Positions 1 to 14,500 of a stretch of 64,000 bases of DNA are shown here, piece after piece. Numbering within the stretch: the first letter of the stretch is position 1; every line of letters begins with the position of its first letter. The notes beneath the pieces were generated by a model, which had not been told where the DNA came from, searched no databases, and saw only the letters and a program-made list of their open reading frames with translations. Source of the stretch: Phylloscopus collybita (Eukaryota > Chordata > Aves > Passeriformes > Phylloscopidae); NCBI GenBank assembly GCA_027886175.1, contig JAJNNQ010000026.1, positions 11,987,501-12,051,500 of the forward strand, read 5' to 3'. A program made the translations under genes and the position numbers.

Positions 1-3000
1 TGTGAGAGTGTTAGGGTCTCAGAGTGAAATGTAGGAAGAGTTTTTAGCCTGAGAGTGGGCCAGTCTCACACCTCATGCCTGTGGTCACATATTTCACTCT
101 GAGAAAGAATTGCTCAACCACTGCAGTGTGTCTCTGAATGGGAGATGCAGATGTCCAGTTTGCTCCTTGCAGGTTTTTTCTGAGTTCTTCCAGCTCTTCA
201 GTTCTCTCATTTCCCTGGACTTTTACCCTTTCAAGAGGAGGATGCTCTGACAGTCCTCGTCAGGTTCTTACAGAGCGCAGGGAGCAGTGCTGTGCATCTT
301 CCTCATCCCCCTCACGTTGCCAAGTATCAATTGCCAGGGTTAGGGACCAACTCCACGCTTATTAAAATGGCTACACCTCCTTGGGAACTGTTTGTATTTC
401 CAGAGCTGTCATTAAAGGCCTTTTATCTTCTTAGTAGAGATTCCTGCATCAGTCATTCCAACAAAAGGTGAGCCATCCGGATTGCTCTTAATTTTAACTG
501 GTTGTGGGGAAAAAAAAGAGGATTCAAAGAGTAGATACAAATCTGATGCCTAAGAGCCACCACATTTCCCACAGCACCATAAGGAGCAGCAGAGAGAAAA
601 GTCTGGTCAGACCTCTTGCATTGTCATCAAGATGTTTTCATCTTGCCCTCCTAGCTGAGACTGGATCCGCAGATCTCATAGGAGAACATAAATATAAAAA
701 GCTATGTTCCAGCAGTGCATACCAAAGCATTGTGCATGATATAACCCAGTAATTATCTTAGTGAGTTTCTGAAATTTAAGCAGCAACAAAATTAAAAAGT
801 TGCTGAAACAAATGATTTAAAAAACCTCTCTGCTTGAATTCTCCATCTGTTCTGAGAGCCGAGCAGTATTGTCATGTAGTTTTAATATGTGATTACTTAA
901 TTTCAGTTAACTATGGATTATTTTGCTTGCTGGTATTTTTAATGATTAATAAGTAGGCTGAGTAAATGTTAAGTATTATTAAATGTGCTTTACATAGCAA
1001 GAGTTGGAACCAACAAAAATTTCTCTTCAAAATTTATCTTTCCAATAACACACTGAAAATATTGAAGAGTCATTTTTCTTCTGGCAACATAAAGAAGCCT
1101 TAAAATAAAGGCAGGAGGAGGGGAAGAGATGGGGGGATAACACAGATGGTGAGTTAACCAGCACTGGCATTTCAGAGATGTCTATGCAGCTGGTGTGAAA
1201 AGATGTTTTAAGCCCTTAGCAATCCATTTAGGCACTTCAAGTTTTTCATTTTCCTGACTTGTTGACCTCAGCTGAGTCACCTGGTGACACCAATTTCTAG
1301 ACTTTTACTAATGATACCCTCTGCTTGATCCTTCATATTTGGATGGGTGTCCACCTGCAAACACACCACATGGCAAAACCTGCTGGTGACATCAACCTCA
1401 GAGGGGTTCAAACACCGCTTAGAATTTCAGTCTCATACTCCACAGTCCCTTTTCTCCCCTTTCTCCATCACACATTTGGTTTCCCACAAGGACCTTGACT
1501 GTGTTTCTTGATGGAGCACTCATGGTGCCATCACACTTTTTTGGTAAGTTTCCAGCTGCTTGGCTGCTGTGCCCCTCATAAAAATACATTCCAGAAAACA
1601 CAAATGCATGTCTGTAAAATCTGTTTCACTTGCATAGTAAGGCTGCATGGGTCTGCATAAACACAAGAAAACAAGTATCACACTTTTCCTAGCACATGCT
1701 TGGGTTGAAAATCCTGGTTTACTCTGTTGCTTTCAGAAGACTGCATCTCTCCAATGGATTTTATGAGTGCTTTGGAAAACAATGCTACGTCTTATGCAGT
1801 CTCTGAATCACCAGCAAAAAGTACAGGGACAAACTTCACATAAGCAGATGAAAATCTGCTTTCAGTAGTATAACAAATATCAGTCATCAGGAATGGATCC
1901 AGGCTGAACCTTAGTTTGAAATTTTAGTGTTGAGGTAGAATTCCCACCCAACCTGCCCTGGCCCTGGTCCTGCCCCAGTCACAGTTTCAGCAGCTGCTGG
2001 TTCTGCCCTTAGCTGACAGTGGCCAAGGTTCTAGGCTTTGATTTCTCCTCCTCCTCCCACTCCCACTTCAGACAGGATGAGTTTTGGATGCAGCTTTGAC
2101 CCCTTAAGCTTAGTCAGACAGAGACGCTTTTTCTGAGTGTTTGCCACCCAGATATGTTTAATTTTTTTTTTTTTTTTTTGTAGTGCTTCATATCATCATT
2201 TAGAAAGGGCACAGATACTACGACAGCTATCAACACGTGCTTAGCAATCTCCACATCCATCAGCCCACTGCCAGCAGCCAGCCAGACTAAGGCAGAGGAG
2301 CTGGCACAGCTTCCAAAGAAATAACTTAGGCCAGCAACTTTGGATGTGGAAAGAGCTGCTCATGGGTTTGTATGGTCATTGCTTATCCTTACAGGAAAAG
2401 TTAGCCTCTGGTCCACTCTATTTATTTCTAGAGATTAGTAATGAATCAACTGAAGCTAAATACATGTATTTTGCAACCTTTCCTTCCTTGCCCTGCTTGT
2501 TCTGTTGATGGAAAGAAAGCAGCAGCAACAAAGGTCATTCATCACTAGATGTGTCATCAAGTGCAGTGGAACAAGATCTTTTGTTGTTCTTATTCTTTTT
2601 AAACTTTTTGTTCAAGTTTTTAAAAGGCTTCAAAGGCTTTAAATTGCACATCTAAGAGAGAGAGTCCAGAGTTCACCTAACAAATGTTTCTCTGCAGCTT
2701 CGTAAAAAGAAACCGCAAATTTATTTCGCTAAAATAACTAAAAGCACTGGTTTCTGTTGTTTCATGTGATCATATAAGTTGATGAACAGTGGCTCACAGG
2801 AGGGTGTCGATAAATTTTTTTCATCAAAGTTAATAGGAAATTTGAGAACAATTTTTCCAGATACTAGAATGCAAGCTAAAAATAAATTTCATTGTGGAAA
2901 AAGCTCTGTGTCCATCTTCCTCTCTGAAACTGCTTTCTTAGAAATTGCAAGAAGACAGCCATCATCACCCATGGATAATTTCCCTGCCTGCAGCACAGAA

Positions 3001-5676
3001 GTGGCTCTGTGGGCCAGTCCCTATAAAGGGCTTGGGGAAAACCAGTAAGGTACATGCTTCCCAGAAATGGGAAAAAAAATCTGTTTCTAATCAAGGAATC
3101 CCAATGCTGAAGATCCGTTGAGGAGGCAGAGCTCAGAAGAGGATCCAACTGGAAAATGGAATAAGGTCAACTGTGGGTATGGCCAGAGGGATGGGCTGAG
3201 ATGGCAGTTCTGCACTTTGGCCCAAAAAGGATCTGCCCTAGAATGCTTTCCCAAAAAATTGGTACTCCTCTGTTTGTTTGTAGAGACCCAAGGAGGGCTT
3301 TCACCCATTTTTATAAAATCTAGGAGAGAACATTTGCCCCGACACAGCCCTTTAGATACTCATGTAACAATTGAACAAGTCCCAGTGGAAATGGTAGGGG
3401 TGGTCTGGTTCTCTGCCCCACGTCTCCCACAGGAATGAATTATGCCCCACCTAAAATTTGGGCCAGCAACCATATTAAGCAGCCACTGCATGTAATACAG
3501 AAACATCCAGTTTGAGACAGGACCAAATCTCCAGCTTCACTCACCTTGTGAGACTGTAGTCAGGCTTTCTTTCCTGTGTTTGCTCTGGTACATCTCCACA
3601 CAGCTTCAGTACAAAATGAACTGTACTCAAGCTACCCTCTGTGGCTGGTTTTTCAATTTGCCCTCAAAAAAAACCCACTTAAAATTGCCCTTAAAATTTT
3701 CAATGATGGAGTTGGTCTGATCTCCCTAGGCGATTTCTTCTAGGGCTCAAATAATTTCCCTAATTACAGGGTGGAAGCCAAGAAACACTGGGTGGCCATG
3801 AGTCACTAAACTGCAAGAAGTCCCAGGCATCTGAGAAGATTGCATCCTGAAAAGACATAGTAGTAGAGTGGGTGGGATCTTTTCTGGTAATGGCAGGAAA
3901 GGGGGCAAACAGCTGCTGCTTTCTTCTCCAGAGAGGAAGGCTGTACCTTCAGCAGTGGGGCACATTATGATGGGGAGAAAGCAAGGTTCCTGCCTGCCAG
4001 TGGGAATGATGTCCTGGAGTGCTTGGCCTGCGAGTTTGACATCACAGGCACAAATCCATACATCCCAGCCGAACATATTATATATCAAGTTAGATATTAC
4101 CCAGGGACACTAATAACTCAGGTGTAAACCAATAACATCTACATATATATACCCTTGCTATTATAAAGTTTAGTTCTTTACATATCTTATATGAGTCTTC
4201 CAGATACAAATATAGTTCCATATTTCTTTACTTGCCAGCTTGGCAAACCTTAAAGAAGACATTTCCTCTAAGAGAACAAATTAAAGCATGTCTAAAACAA
4301 GCCAGCTACTGCTCAACAGCCTGGGTGCTTGCCAGCAAGAAACAAATTGATGAATATTTAGCTGTGTCAGTAACAGAGAATATTAAATTGTCAGAAAACT
4401 TGTTTTGTTTTGTTGGTTTGTTTTTTTTTTCCCCAATGATGTCAGCTTTACAATAGTAAAACCAAAGGTAGAGCTGGCAAGGCTGAAGTTATCAGCATTT
4501 CAGGGTGCTTACAGGGCAGAGCATAGGGGCAGGGATGATCACATTTCCCAAGGCAGAGGAAAGGCTGGGAAAAATCCATAGACAAAGCAATACATCCAAT
4601 TTGCTCTCTTTACCCCAGAGGTGAACTCATGCAAATCTTGGCAGCATCAAATGCAGGGACCCAGTGGTGTAATGCTCATGGCTCTGGAGTCTTCCATACA
4701 AATGCTCATGATGATGTAGACTGCAAATGAGTAGTTTTCCAGGCAGAAGGACGATTTTTTCACCTCTGTAATCCCTGGAAGTGGGCCTGCTTCTTGACAT
4801 GAGCACTAGAAAGTTCTTCTGATCTGTCAGGTTTTTTACTTTTATTTCCAAAAAGCCTTATGAGGTAGAAATATGGGTTTGAAATACAGTGCTAGGATAT
4901 GGAGAGCTTTAAACCCAAAATTATGGGTTGGGTCACTAGCTAGAAGTTAATGAAAAATGAGGGATTTTGAAGAGCTGAAGGTAGCAATGTGCTCTGTGTA
5001 GGAAAGGAAAGAGTAAAGCCCAAGTTGAGCATCAATACTTCACTGTTGATATATGTGCTAATTGGTAGCATCCACTTTTTATCTAATCAAGGAAGTGTGT
5101 ATATGTGCCATAGAAAATAAAAATTGATTGCTCCCTTCTATGGCCACAAAAGCTGTGTCATGACGTGCAGCGGCTGAGCTCAGCCTTCGGTTCCTCTTCT
5201 TGGGAATACTGGAGTAGGGGGTCACTGCCCCTAAGAGGCTGCTTCTTTCATGAACATCTGTATTTGGACAAGGAGAAAATGCAGCAAACATCACTTGCCA
5301 CCATTAATAAAGGCTCTCAGTCTCTTAAAATAGCAAGAAGACCTTTTTTAATTCAGAAAGTGCTATATTCAGCTGGAGATAATTTGATGGTAAATTACAC
5401 TCTGACAAAGAAGAGTTAATCACTGACCTCAAAATTAGCTGTTGCCTAGGTACCCCTGGTCAGGCTGTGTTGACATTTATGTTGTGCAAACAGAATGCAA
5501 TACCAAGCACTCAGATGTATATTTAGGGCTTTAAAAGTGGCCAGTTTTCCAAAGTGTAATGTGGTGCCTGGGACTGTGAGTTTAATGGTAGAAATGTTGA
5601 TGCCAACTAGATATCATTCACATCATTCCTTGGGAGCTCCTGCAGATGCAGGTCCGGAAATGTTGTAAAAAAAACT

Positions 5677-5677
<1 letters not shown>
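1..5677. other. Intergenic DNA, no gene recognised
   Basis: Open frames here are short (under 115 codons), overlap each other on opposite strands and lack any recognisable motif. No CR1 or LTR was spotted. A poly-T tract lies at 2162. Confidence 0.6.
2162..2179. repeat. Poly-T tract
   Basis: 18 T in intergenic DNA. Confidence 0.95.
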
Positions 5678-5717
<40 letters not shown>

Positions 5718-5811
5718 AAAAAAAAAAACCCACAAAAAAACCCAAAAAACACCCCAACAAAAAACTAAACCAAAACCCCCAAACAAACAAACAAACAAAC
5801 AAACAAACAAA
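5678..5811. repeat. Poly-A followed by A/C-rich and CAAA repeats
   Basis: About 38 A, then A-runs broken by CC, then about seven AAAC units (5783-5809). Low-complexity intergenic DNA. Confidence 0.95.
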
Positions 5812-8800
5812 ATCCCTCTCTACACCATGTTTTGTTGAGGAGAAGCCATCCTGGTTAAAAAAAAAAGATGTGCAGGCAGCTTTAGCAGCTAAGAATCATA
5901 CAGTGGAAACCTAAGTAATATTATTAGTATGGCTTCTCAGAAGACATACCACTCTAGATAATTTTTCTTTTCCTCTGTTATGGGATCAGACACCTCTCTA
6001 GGATGGGACCAACACCTCTATGCAGAAAAATACATTTGGATTTCTCCAAGTGATTTGGTACTGTATGACATTAGGAATTTTTGTGACATTAACAAGGTGT
6101 ACGGGGTCCAAAACTGACTGGCTCTCAGCAAGCAGCTGTAGGGGGAAATCAAAGCTTGTGCCTTCACTGATGTCTTCTAACTATTACTGCTGTGTTGTTG
6201 TTGTTGTTATTTAGTAATGACCTGGCTGGCAGTGGTGGTGGTCAAAGCACCAGGCTTTTTGTACCATGATACCTTCAAAGTTGTGCCCGTTTGTTTTGTG
6301 CCCCTTTGCCGTCCCGTGAGGGGACTCTGATTTGAAAGCACAGAGAGTTCAGGAGCAAACCCTGCCTGGCATGGAGGAGTGTGATTTTGGGATCCTTAGC
6401 TGCCCTGTAAGCCTTTGCTCCTCAGGTGGGTCTGGGGGCCTGGGATTTTTCTCTCTCAGGCCAAGGGATCGCTGGGAGGTGTTGAAGGCACTGATGCTCA
6501 GCACTGCCTACTCCTGCCACCCTGCCAGCCCAGTGCTCATCTCCTTGGGAACCAGCCCCAGGCTGATGTGCCAGGTGGGACTTGCTAAAATTAGGTGTGA
6601 AGATTGGTTCATTTGCAAGCTGGGAAAAGATTGACAATTCCTGATTTGCACTTCCCGGTCTCAGGAGCTCCAACCGAATTTTTTTTTGCAGCCTGCTTTG
6701 GAAAAAATCTCAAAGTTTTAGAGGATAAATCCAAAGGTCTGCTCTGACATTGGCCATAGCACCTACTTCTGCTGCACACGCTTCAGTCGATAGTGTGAGC
6801 TCCCATAGCAACAGGAGGAACTAATTTAATAGCATTATTAGGCCTTATTTACATGCATGCACACACACACCTGCACGCTGTGCACACAGAGACAGAGAAT
6901 GAGAGAGTCCTACTCTTCAGGAAGAAGTTAACTCAGTACATGAGGTTCAAGTAACTGCAAGGTCCTGATTTTTCACTTTACAGGCACAAACCCTGATGAG
7001 CCAGAAAAAATTCAGCAACATATCCCCACAACAATGGGGTCCAACCTCATACCAGTGATACAGCTGGGAGTGGGGATACCACCAGAGGAGGATGGAAGAC
7101 CCCTCAGTGCCACCTCTCATCAGGCAGGTGGTGCCAGAAGGGAAGCAGAGCTCCTCTCCCTGTGTGCTCTGCAGGGGAGTGGATTAGTGGCAGCATTTCT
7201 GTCCCATCCACGTTTCCTTTGTGCTGTGGGAGGATGCTGCACATTGAACTTCACTGTGTTTTGCCTGCTTCATCCCAGACCCGGGGGCTTTTGGACAACC
7301 TCTGTATCATCAAACATGAGTCAGCGATTTCCGTAAGCCCTGAAGCTCTTCTTGTTTATTGACCTTCTGCTATTTGCAGTTACACATTAGCCAAATAAAC
7401 TTCAGAGGCAGCTTCACTTCTCTTTGCATTTCAAAACACTGGCACTTTACATTAAGGTATCTCACAAAAATCTATTAATTGAGGGAAAGGACAACACCAT
7501 TTATGCTCAGATACCATTCTCAAATGTTTAATAACTTTGGCATTTAAACTAAATGTTTCAGAAAACCTTGTTGTGAATTCCTTGTGGGAGTCAAAAGATG
7601 TAAAAACCCAGTTACTTTGTAAGAGCTCTCTAAAAATGATGCTTGCTATCTTTTTGACATTTAAAATGCTAATATGGCTTTTGCTTGTGTTTATTATCTA
7701 AAGATGTAGAAATATTCATTTTTAAATGCCCAAAGGGTTAGAGTTGATCTCTAGTTAAAGACATTTTGTAGATCGTCAAGATTAGACAACTTTCTAAATT
7801 AATTTGGTTTCTCAAGGTGAAAAAACCTAATCTTTAATTTACCTGAAAGTATCCAGTGCAACTTTAGAGACGAGCCAGACCTGTGGTCCCACACATCCCC
7901 ATGGCATGACCAGCTGCTGCCCTGCTCTGTGAGTGGGGGAAGATTTCAGGTCTGGGTTGAAAAAGACAGGAAGCTGATTTTCAGGGAAGCATCACAGTGT
8001 ATTTTTAATGACATCTTTTTACTGGTTTTGAGTTCTTGGGCGGTGTCAAAAGTAAGGACAGGCTTTTTTTTGTGCACTGATAGCCTTCTAATGATGTTTT
8101 CTTCGTTGGTCATATCTCACCTTCCTCTAACAGCGCTCACTGTTAAGCCACAATTTTGTTACTCTTACCAGTAAGTGATCTAATTGATCTAATCTGTAAT
8201 AGTGAGGATACATGCCTCTAGTATGGAACTGAACATTATCAGAGTTGCCAGTCCAATGATGCTCTTCTGGGTTGCATTAGATGTCTCCATTTCTAACACA
8301 CAATTTTCATTCCTTTCCTGGGCAGCACCATGGACTTTTAAAAAATCCTGGAAGCGAACAGCTGAGTGACTGTAGAGGATAGTTGATGAGCAAGGGGAGG
8401 AATGTGATGCAAAGGTGACTGGCACAGAAAAACCTGTTTGCTCAGGCACATGGCTTTTTAACCCATTGGACCTCTCCAAATGCAGGAGCTGCTCCTTGAC
8501 AGCCTGTTGCAGATGGACAACCAGTGCAACCTGAGCAGGGATTTAGTCCTTCTCCCATAACCCATTACCCTTGTTCTTACCAGAAGAGAAAGAGTGAGAG
8601 GAGCCACTGGTTTTCCCCTACCACTCTCACTGCGGTCAGAGGGGAGCCTGTGCTGTGCTACCCCTGCCAATGCTTTCAAGGCATTGCCTGAAATCCTGGC
8701 ATGAGGATAACTTGACTTCCATCTGGGCAGCAGATGTCAAGGGACAGCAAACCTCCACACATGCTCTCCCATTGCCTGCTCCCAGACCTCACCTGGCTCC

Positions 8801-11482
8801 TTTGTGCCACCAAGTTCCCAGAAATCATACCTCAGCCATTTGCAAAGCTCTGCAGAAAATCAAGATCTGAAAGCTTTGCTGCTTAAGAAATCAAAATTAG
8901 TTCAGATCATATTGTGGGGAAGGAAGCAGAGACGTGGAATTTGTTTGGACACTGAAGGAGCTTCATAAAATAACTGCTGTACCAGTAGGCCCCACATAGG
9001 TACCATCACCTTAATCACACTGTGAAGGTGTAGACTCCAAACCTCTAAACCATGTAGGGTTTTAACACTTTGAGCCCAGACTGCAGAGTCAAAAGTGTTA
9101 GTAAACTATTTGCTTGTTCTGGGTGACTGGAACTAATGGCCTTAATACGTATATATTTAAACACATAAGCAGACACAGGCTCATCAGTTTTGCAGGTCAA
9201 CACCGTGGATGCCAGCTATCCAAGCAGCTCCTCCATGTACCACAGAGGCACATGGAACAGAGATTTTGGGTTGTGGCTATCCCAGGGCAGGTTTTTCAGT
9301 TGGTTATAGTCTTGCTGCATGAGATGGTTGCTGAGTAGCACAGCTCTGGCTGCACCAGGAGGGAAGCTGCAAATCCTCACTCAAGGGCACATGTGAAGAA
9401 CCAGCCTGCCCCAGCTACAATACTGATCTCTCAACCCCAGCTGCAATGGCTGCAACACTCATCTCCTGAGGGCAGGGAATCAAGATACTGAGGCAGAAAA
9501 GAAGGAACCCCCTCCATCAAAGCAGAGGATATAAATTTGTATTTATTTTGGTCACTTCCCCAACCTGCTGTTAGGCATTTTGTCCCATCTAAACTGAGAT
9601 TTCATACTTGGAATTCATCCATGCTCCAAAAATAACCAGATACAGAGTAAAAGGCACTGGATGAGTCACCAAAAATCCAAGCTAAAGAATTTAGGAATGC
9701 ATTTAAATTACTGTTAGGATTAATTTAATGCTAACTACAATGCCTTTCATTACACATTTATTTTTAGCAGCAAAACACAAAATACTCTTCTGGAATACTT
9801 GACTGTTAGCATATACAAAATTCAAAAGAAAGACTGAACTGTAACCAACATGATACAGTTTATGATATTATCAATTCCTAAATATGTCTGAGTCTCACAA
9901 AGTCACAGGCAGGGCACCTGAAAAACCCAGAAACCTAAGTTGTTGGACATCAAGAATTGAGAAGATCAGTGCTCAGAAATAAACTCAGTTCCTGATGAAT
10001 ATGAGGCAGCATACTGTGAAAAGGCAAAGCTGCTGAGTTTTTAAAAGCTGTTTGCAGGTCACTTTTAAAAAACAGCTCTGGTCATGCCTATTTCCAAAAA
10101 ATCTACTTTTGAACCTGATGGCTTAGCAAATATTCATCTCATATCAAATATCCCTTTCAAAGCCTTAGTGCTGGAACATGCAGTGCTGATATGGCTCAAT
10201 ATAAGCACTCAAATAAAGGTTATTATTTCCAAGTCTATGATATAAAAAAAAAAATGCATCAATAGGGCAGCTGAGTTCAAAATATGCTGAATAAACTTAT
10301 TAAATGCTGATTCTGGTCATCTTTTCCCTTCTATTAGATAGCTGCAAACCTGTTAGTCCCTCCCTGCTCTAACAGTGCTGACAGCACCTTCCTCAACAGC
10401 CCTTCAGGGGTAACCATGCCTCATTTCCAGGGATGCCAGTGCACCCCCTTCTCTTAAAATGCCAGGGCAGTGCTTTAAGAACTGGGCTTCAAAATCAATT
10501 CACAAAGTCAGCTTGGAAAAATATCAGTCTTTTGTGGTCTAGTCCATCACTCCAATGCAGGTGAAATTTTGATCAGTTCCTTGATCCTCTGTTAAGAAAT
10601 AAAAAATCAGGAGAATCCTCATGATACTGTTCTTTCATGTATTTGCTACAGTCAGCAGCAGCTGCAGAGGTTTTCTTTGATGCTCCCATCCTTTGAAGCT
10701 TTCACTGCACACTGTGCATTGCATTAAGTGCCTTTGAGGTATGCACCTGGGAGTGCTCCTGCTTCTTTATGTGGAGAATCACCCACAGAGATACATACAT
10801 GGTGTTAGGGGAACCCAACTCATGCCAAATGCAGCTGTTGTGTGGCCTGGACATTTCTTCTGACGGTCAAAATAGTCAAATTCCCTTCTTCCATTTGAAC
10901 AGGATTCAAAACAGAGTATGAAGAAAAAGATAAACTCACTGGCCTGGTGACCATGGGACCATGGTGTGGATCTTTGGAGTTCAAAATCTATGGATGGATT
11001 TGGGGCTCCTCTGTAGTCATCTTCAAGTTGCTTTCAGTCAGTTTGTGAAGGTGTACACTGATTTCAGTCATGGCCCCAGTCTGCTGGATTTGGGTCAAAG
11101 AGCAGCCTCTGCCCCTGAAATTAGTATAATTGCTAAGACTTTAAGGTGGTCAGAGGGGGATTAAGGAGATAGAAGTCCTCCTTTAAGGTGTTCCCATTGC
11201 TGGTTTGGTTTCATTCCCTTCCTCTCTTGAATTTTTTAAAATACTTATGACTGAAGGACACAGCTGAGTTCTTTCCCTCCCAGCACCATGCCTTGCAGGG
11301 AGGAGAGGGAGAGGGCTTAACCCAGGAGGCTGCCAAGTGCTCTGGCCCTCCATCAACAAAGCACTTAAGGGCATGCTTGTTTGTAGGTATTTAGGCAGCA
11401 CATTGACAAGAAATACCCATAGTACAGAGCCCTCAGGATCCAAATCAAGGCTGTGTGATACGTGGGATGTCTTAAAATGACC
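5812..11482. other. Intergenic DNA, no gene recognised
   Basis: No convincing ORF or repeat. A GTT microsatellite is near 6193-6209 and a short CA run near 6858. The AT-rich, repeat-free stretch at about 7440-7830 is the sort of sequence that could be a conserved non-coding element, but this cannot be judged from one genome. Confidence 0.55.
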
Positions 11483-11509
11483 TTTTTTTTTTTTTTTTTT
11501 TTTTTTTTT
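11483..11509. repeat. Poly-T tract
   Basis: 27 T on the plus strand. It makes poly-Lys in two overlapping minus-strand ORFs that I reject as genes. Confidence 0.95.
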
Positions 11510-14500
11510 CTCTCCAGCAATGATGCAGGACTCGCCCAAATGAACAAACATAACTCTCCCATTGAAAGGCTGCCCATCTGGCTTCTCTCCTGAGAGTGCT
11601 AGGACAAACAACACAGCTTATCTAGTTTGGATTATAATTATATAAACACATTAAAAAACATATTATATTACAGTATAGTGCAGGATAGTGTATTGTAATA
11701 CAGCATAAATATAGTCTCTAATATGTATATGATATTATATATTTAAAATATATATAAAGGGTGGACCCTGTCTTCCTCATAGCAGACAGTAACATACATT
11801 GAAGCAGCAACACGAAAACAACAGCAACTCTTGAGTATCTTGCTGTCCTGCCATAAAATATTTCAGCCCAAAGAATGAAATTCAGCAAAGGTGTAGCAAC
11901 CAGAATCAGGATTCTGTAAATGGTCAGGGAAGCATGATGGATGTCACTGCCACCTATGCTGCTGCTGAGAAGACAGCTGGAAACACAACCACAGCCTGAG
12001 ATGCATGTACCTCTGAGTGTTTCATAAATCTGCACAATTCTGGGATACATTTCAGAGGAAGATGCACAGGGACTGTGACAGGTTGTATGATCTGGTAATT
12101 AAAATGCCTGTATGCACTGTGTACAAAGGATGATGGATAAACTGTCACAGATTCTGCAGGATAAACATTCTAAAATAAGCACATTTTCAGCTCAAAATAA
12201 GTGAAAGGTAACTACTTCAAATTCAAACCAAATGCAGGTCAGTATTTTCCTATTGTGTAATCTTAAAAATAGATGCAATTTTTGTCATTAATTCTTGATG
12301 ATTCATCCTTAACCTGGGCTATTTCCTCCTGGGTTCTACTGACATTTCCTGCAGCAGTGGGTTGACTCTGCCTGGACAAAAGTTGCCCACCAAAAGCCAC
12401 TCTATCACCCCCTCCTCAGGTGGACAGGAGAGAGAGAATACAGCAAAGAGCTCATGAGTTAAGGACAGGGATACTTCAGAGTGCCCCAGAATCTGCCTTC
12501 CCCAGCAGCACATCCCAGGGACACATGAGGCCAGCACTGCTTGACAGGGAGACAGAGAACAGCAGGGAGATGTTAAGACAAAAGAGTGTAAATATGTGAG
12601 TGAAAGCAAATGAGTTGTTAACACCAGGCAGATGAGAAGAAGCCATGGTGAAAAATGGAAGGGGAGAACAATTATACCATGTTCCCACTGGAATCTGAAA
12701 AACAAAAAATCCCCAGAACTGGGGCCCCTGTGTCAGAGGATGTCAGGGAAACATGTATTTCACACTAACCTTGTGTTTAGTTGGTGCAGAAGATCACACC
12801 TTGCAGCACTGTTGGTTGCTGTGTGGTCTGAAGCAATGAAGACCAGGGTCATGGACCCACTAACTTAGTGCTGGCCATGGACCACCTGAACAGACTCCCA
12901 AAATTACAGTTTGAAATTCAATAGAATTGTCAATTGTCAGTTGAGGGAGAACATGAGGCTTTATTTCACCCTGCTGTGAAAGGCAGTGCCTGCAGACACA
13001 GCACCAGGAACTCTGGGCAATTTTTTTTGCTTCCTTCTGGTTTCCACATGGGCTTTGTTCCCTGCCTACATCCCTACCTAGAAGTGGTGGCTTTGGTATC
13101 TAGCCACTGTGCTCTGCCAAGGTGAGCACAGAAATCATTTCCAGATGGCAAGGTAAAAAGAGAAGAACAAGGTGGGAAAGCAAAATGTACAGAAAGCAAT
13201 GATTGGAGAGCTGTGAGTCTGGCCAGGGAAGAGGCCACTTCTTCTAAAAATACCTTTCTGATGGAAATTGATTTTATTGGTTGCATTTCCTAGGAAACTA
13301 AGTAAATGAAAGATAGGCTTTGCAATATATTCTTCCAGTTATTCTTACCTAATATAGGTTGAAAACAGTATTTTTACTGCCAGCAAAAGACATCTGTATT
13401 TTGCAGAATCTTCAGGGTATCACTGGAATGATGCCCCTGGTTAAACTGTAACCTCACTGCTTTTAAACATGGTGCTGCTGTACAATGTGAGGAAAATACT
13501 GTGCATATACAGTATGGCCTAATTCTACCCATGTATCACAGGTTTAAAAAAGTTTTCATGCTCACATTTTAAGCCTGATGTTATTCCCCCTGCACTCAAA
13601 GCAGTATTTCCAGAAAGCTCCATGTGAGAATGACTTGGCACTAGATACCAACGTCCTTACAAGTGAGTTGTTCTTGGTGAGGCAGAGACCAAACAATGTG
13701 CCCACTTTCCTTCTGCCATCGGGTTTCCAGAGCTAAAATTCCATCATGGCCTTTGTAGCTGCAACCTCCCTTCATGTTGGTGTCATTTGAAATGAAGAAC
13801 GTTCTGCCCAGACTGAAGTGAGAGCAACAGTTTTTAGGCACATTAAAGCAAGTAGTAAGTCTCCAAACACCCCTTGAGGTTATTGGAAGACTATCTGAAA
13901 GGGAGACCATGGAGTGTAGCATGCCAGCATGAACAAACTACAAAGCAGAGGAGGCAAAAGGGAATTAGAGAGTGAAGAAGGGAGCATGAATGTGAGGAAG
14001 CTTAACAGCCATGTTGGCAAGAAGCAGACTGTCAGCAAAGAAGATATTTACAGTCTTGAAGTCAGGATTCAAAGAACAAGTGACCGGCATGAGTCTGCAC
14101 TACAGCCCCCTGAGATAGGGTAAGGCTGAGAGTACAGAAAACCAGGACCACTTCTCAGCATTGATGAGAACTGGAGACTTCCTGCTTGTGCTCCTGCTCA
14201 TGCACTTGTTGAGTTACAAAGACAACAATGTGCATGCAAAATGACTCTAAGCTGAGTGCAAATGTACGTTCTAAAATCATAGCACTGAAAAGCATTGGCA
14301 ATTTTTATTTTTTTAAACTAGTAACAAAAAAGGAACTGAAAAATAGAGAAATATTCATTACATACAAATATCAAAGCTCATTAATTTCTTTATAGGGGTG
14401 TCATGATTGCTCCATAATTAGAAGCTGAAAAACACCTTATGCTTATGAGGAAGGCATGTGTATCCTTCCCAGAGTTACAGCACTTACACTGAGGATAAAT

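Noticed and set aside
11183..11614. 143-codon minus-strand ORF with a poly-Lys run
   Set aside because: The lysines come from a 27-nt T tract; an overlapping frame shows the same run, so it is low-complexity noise.
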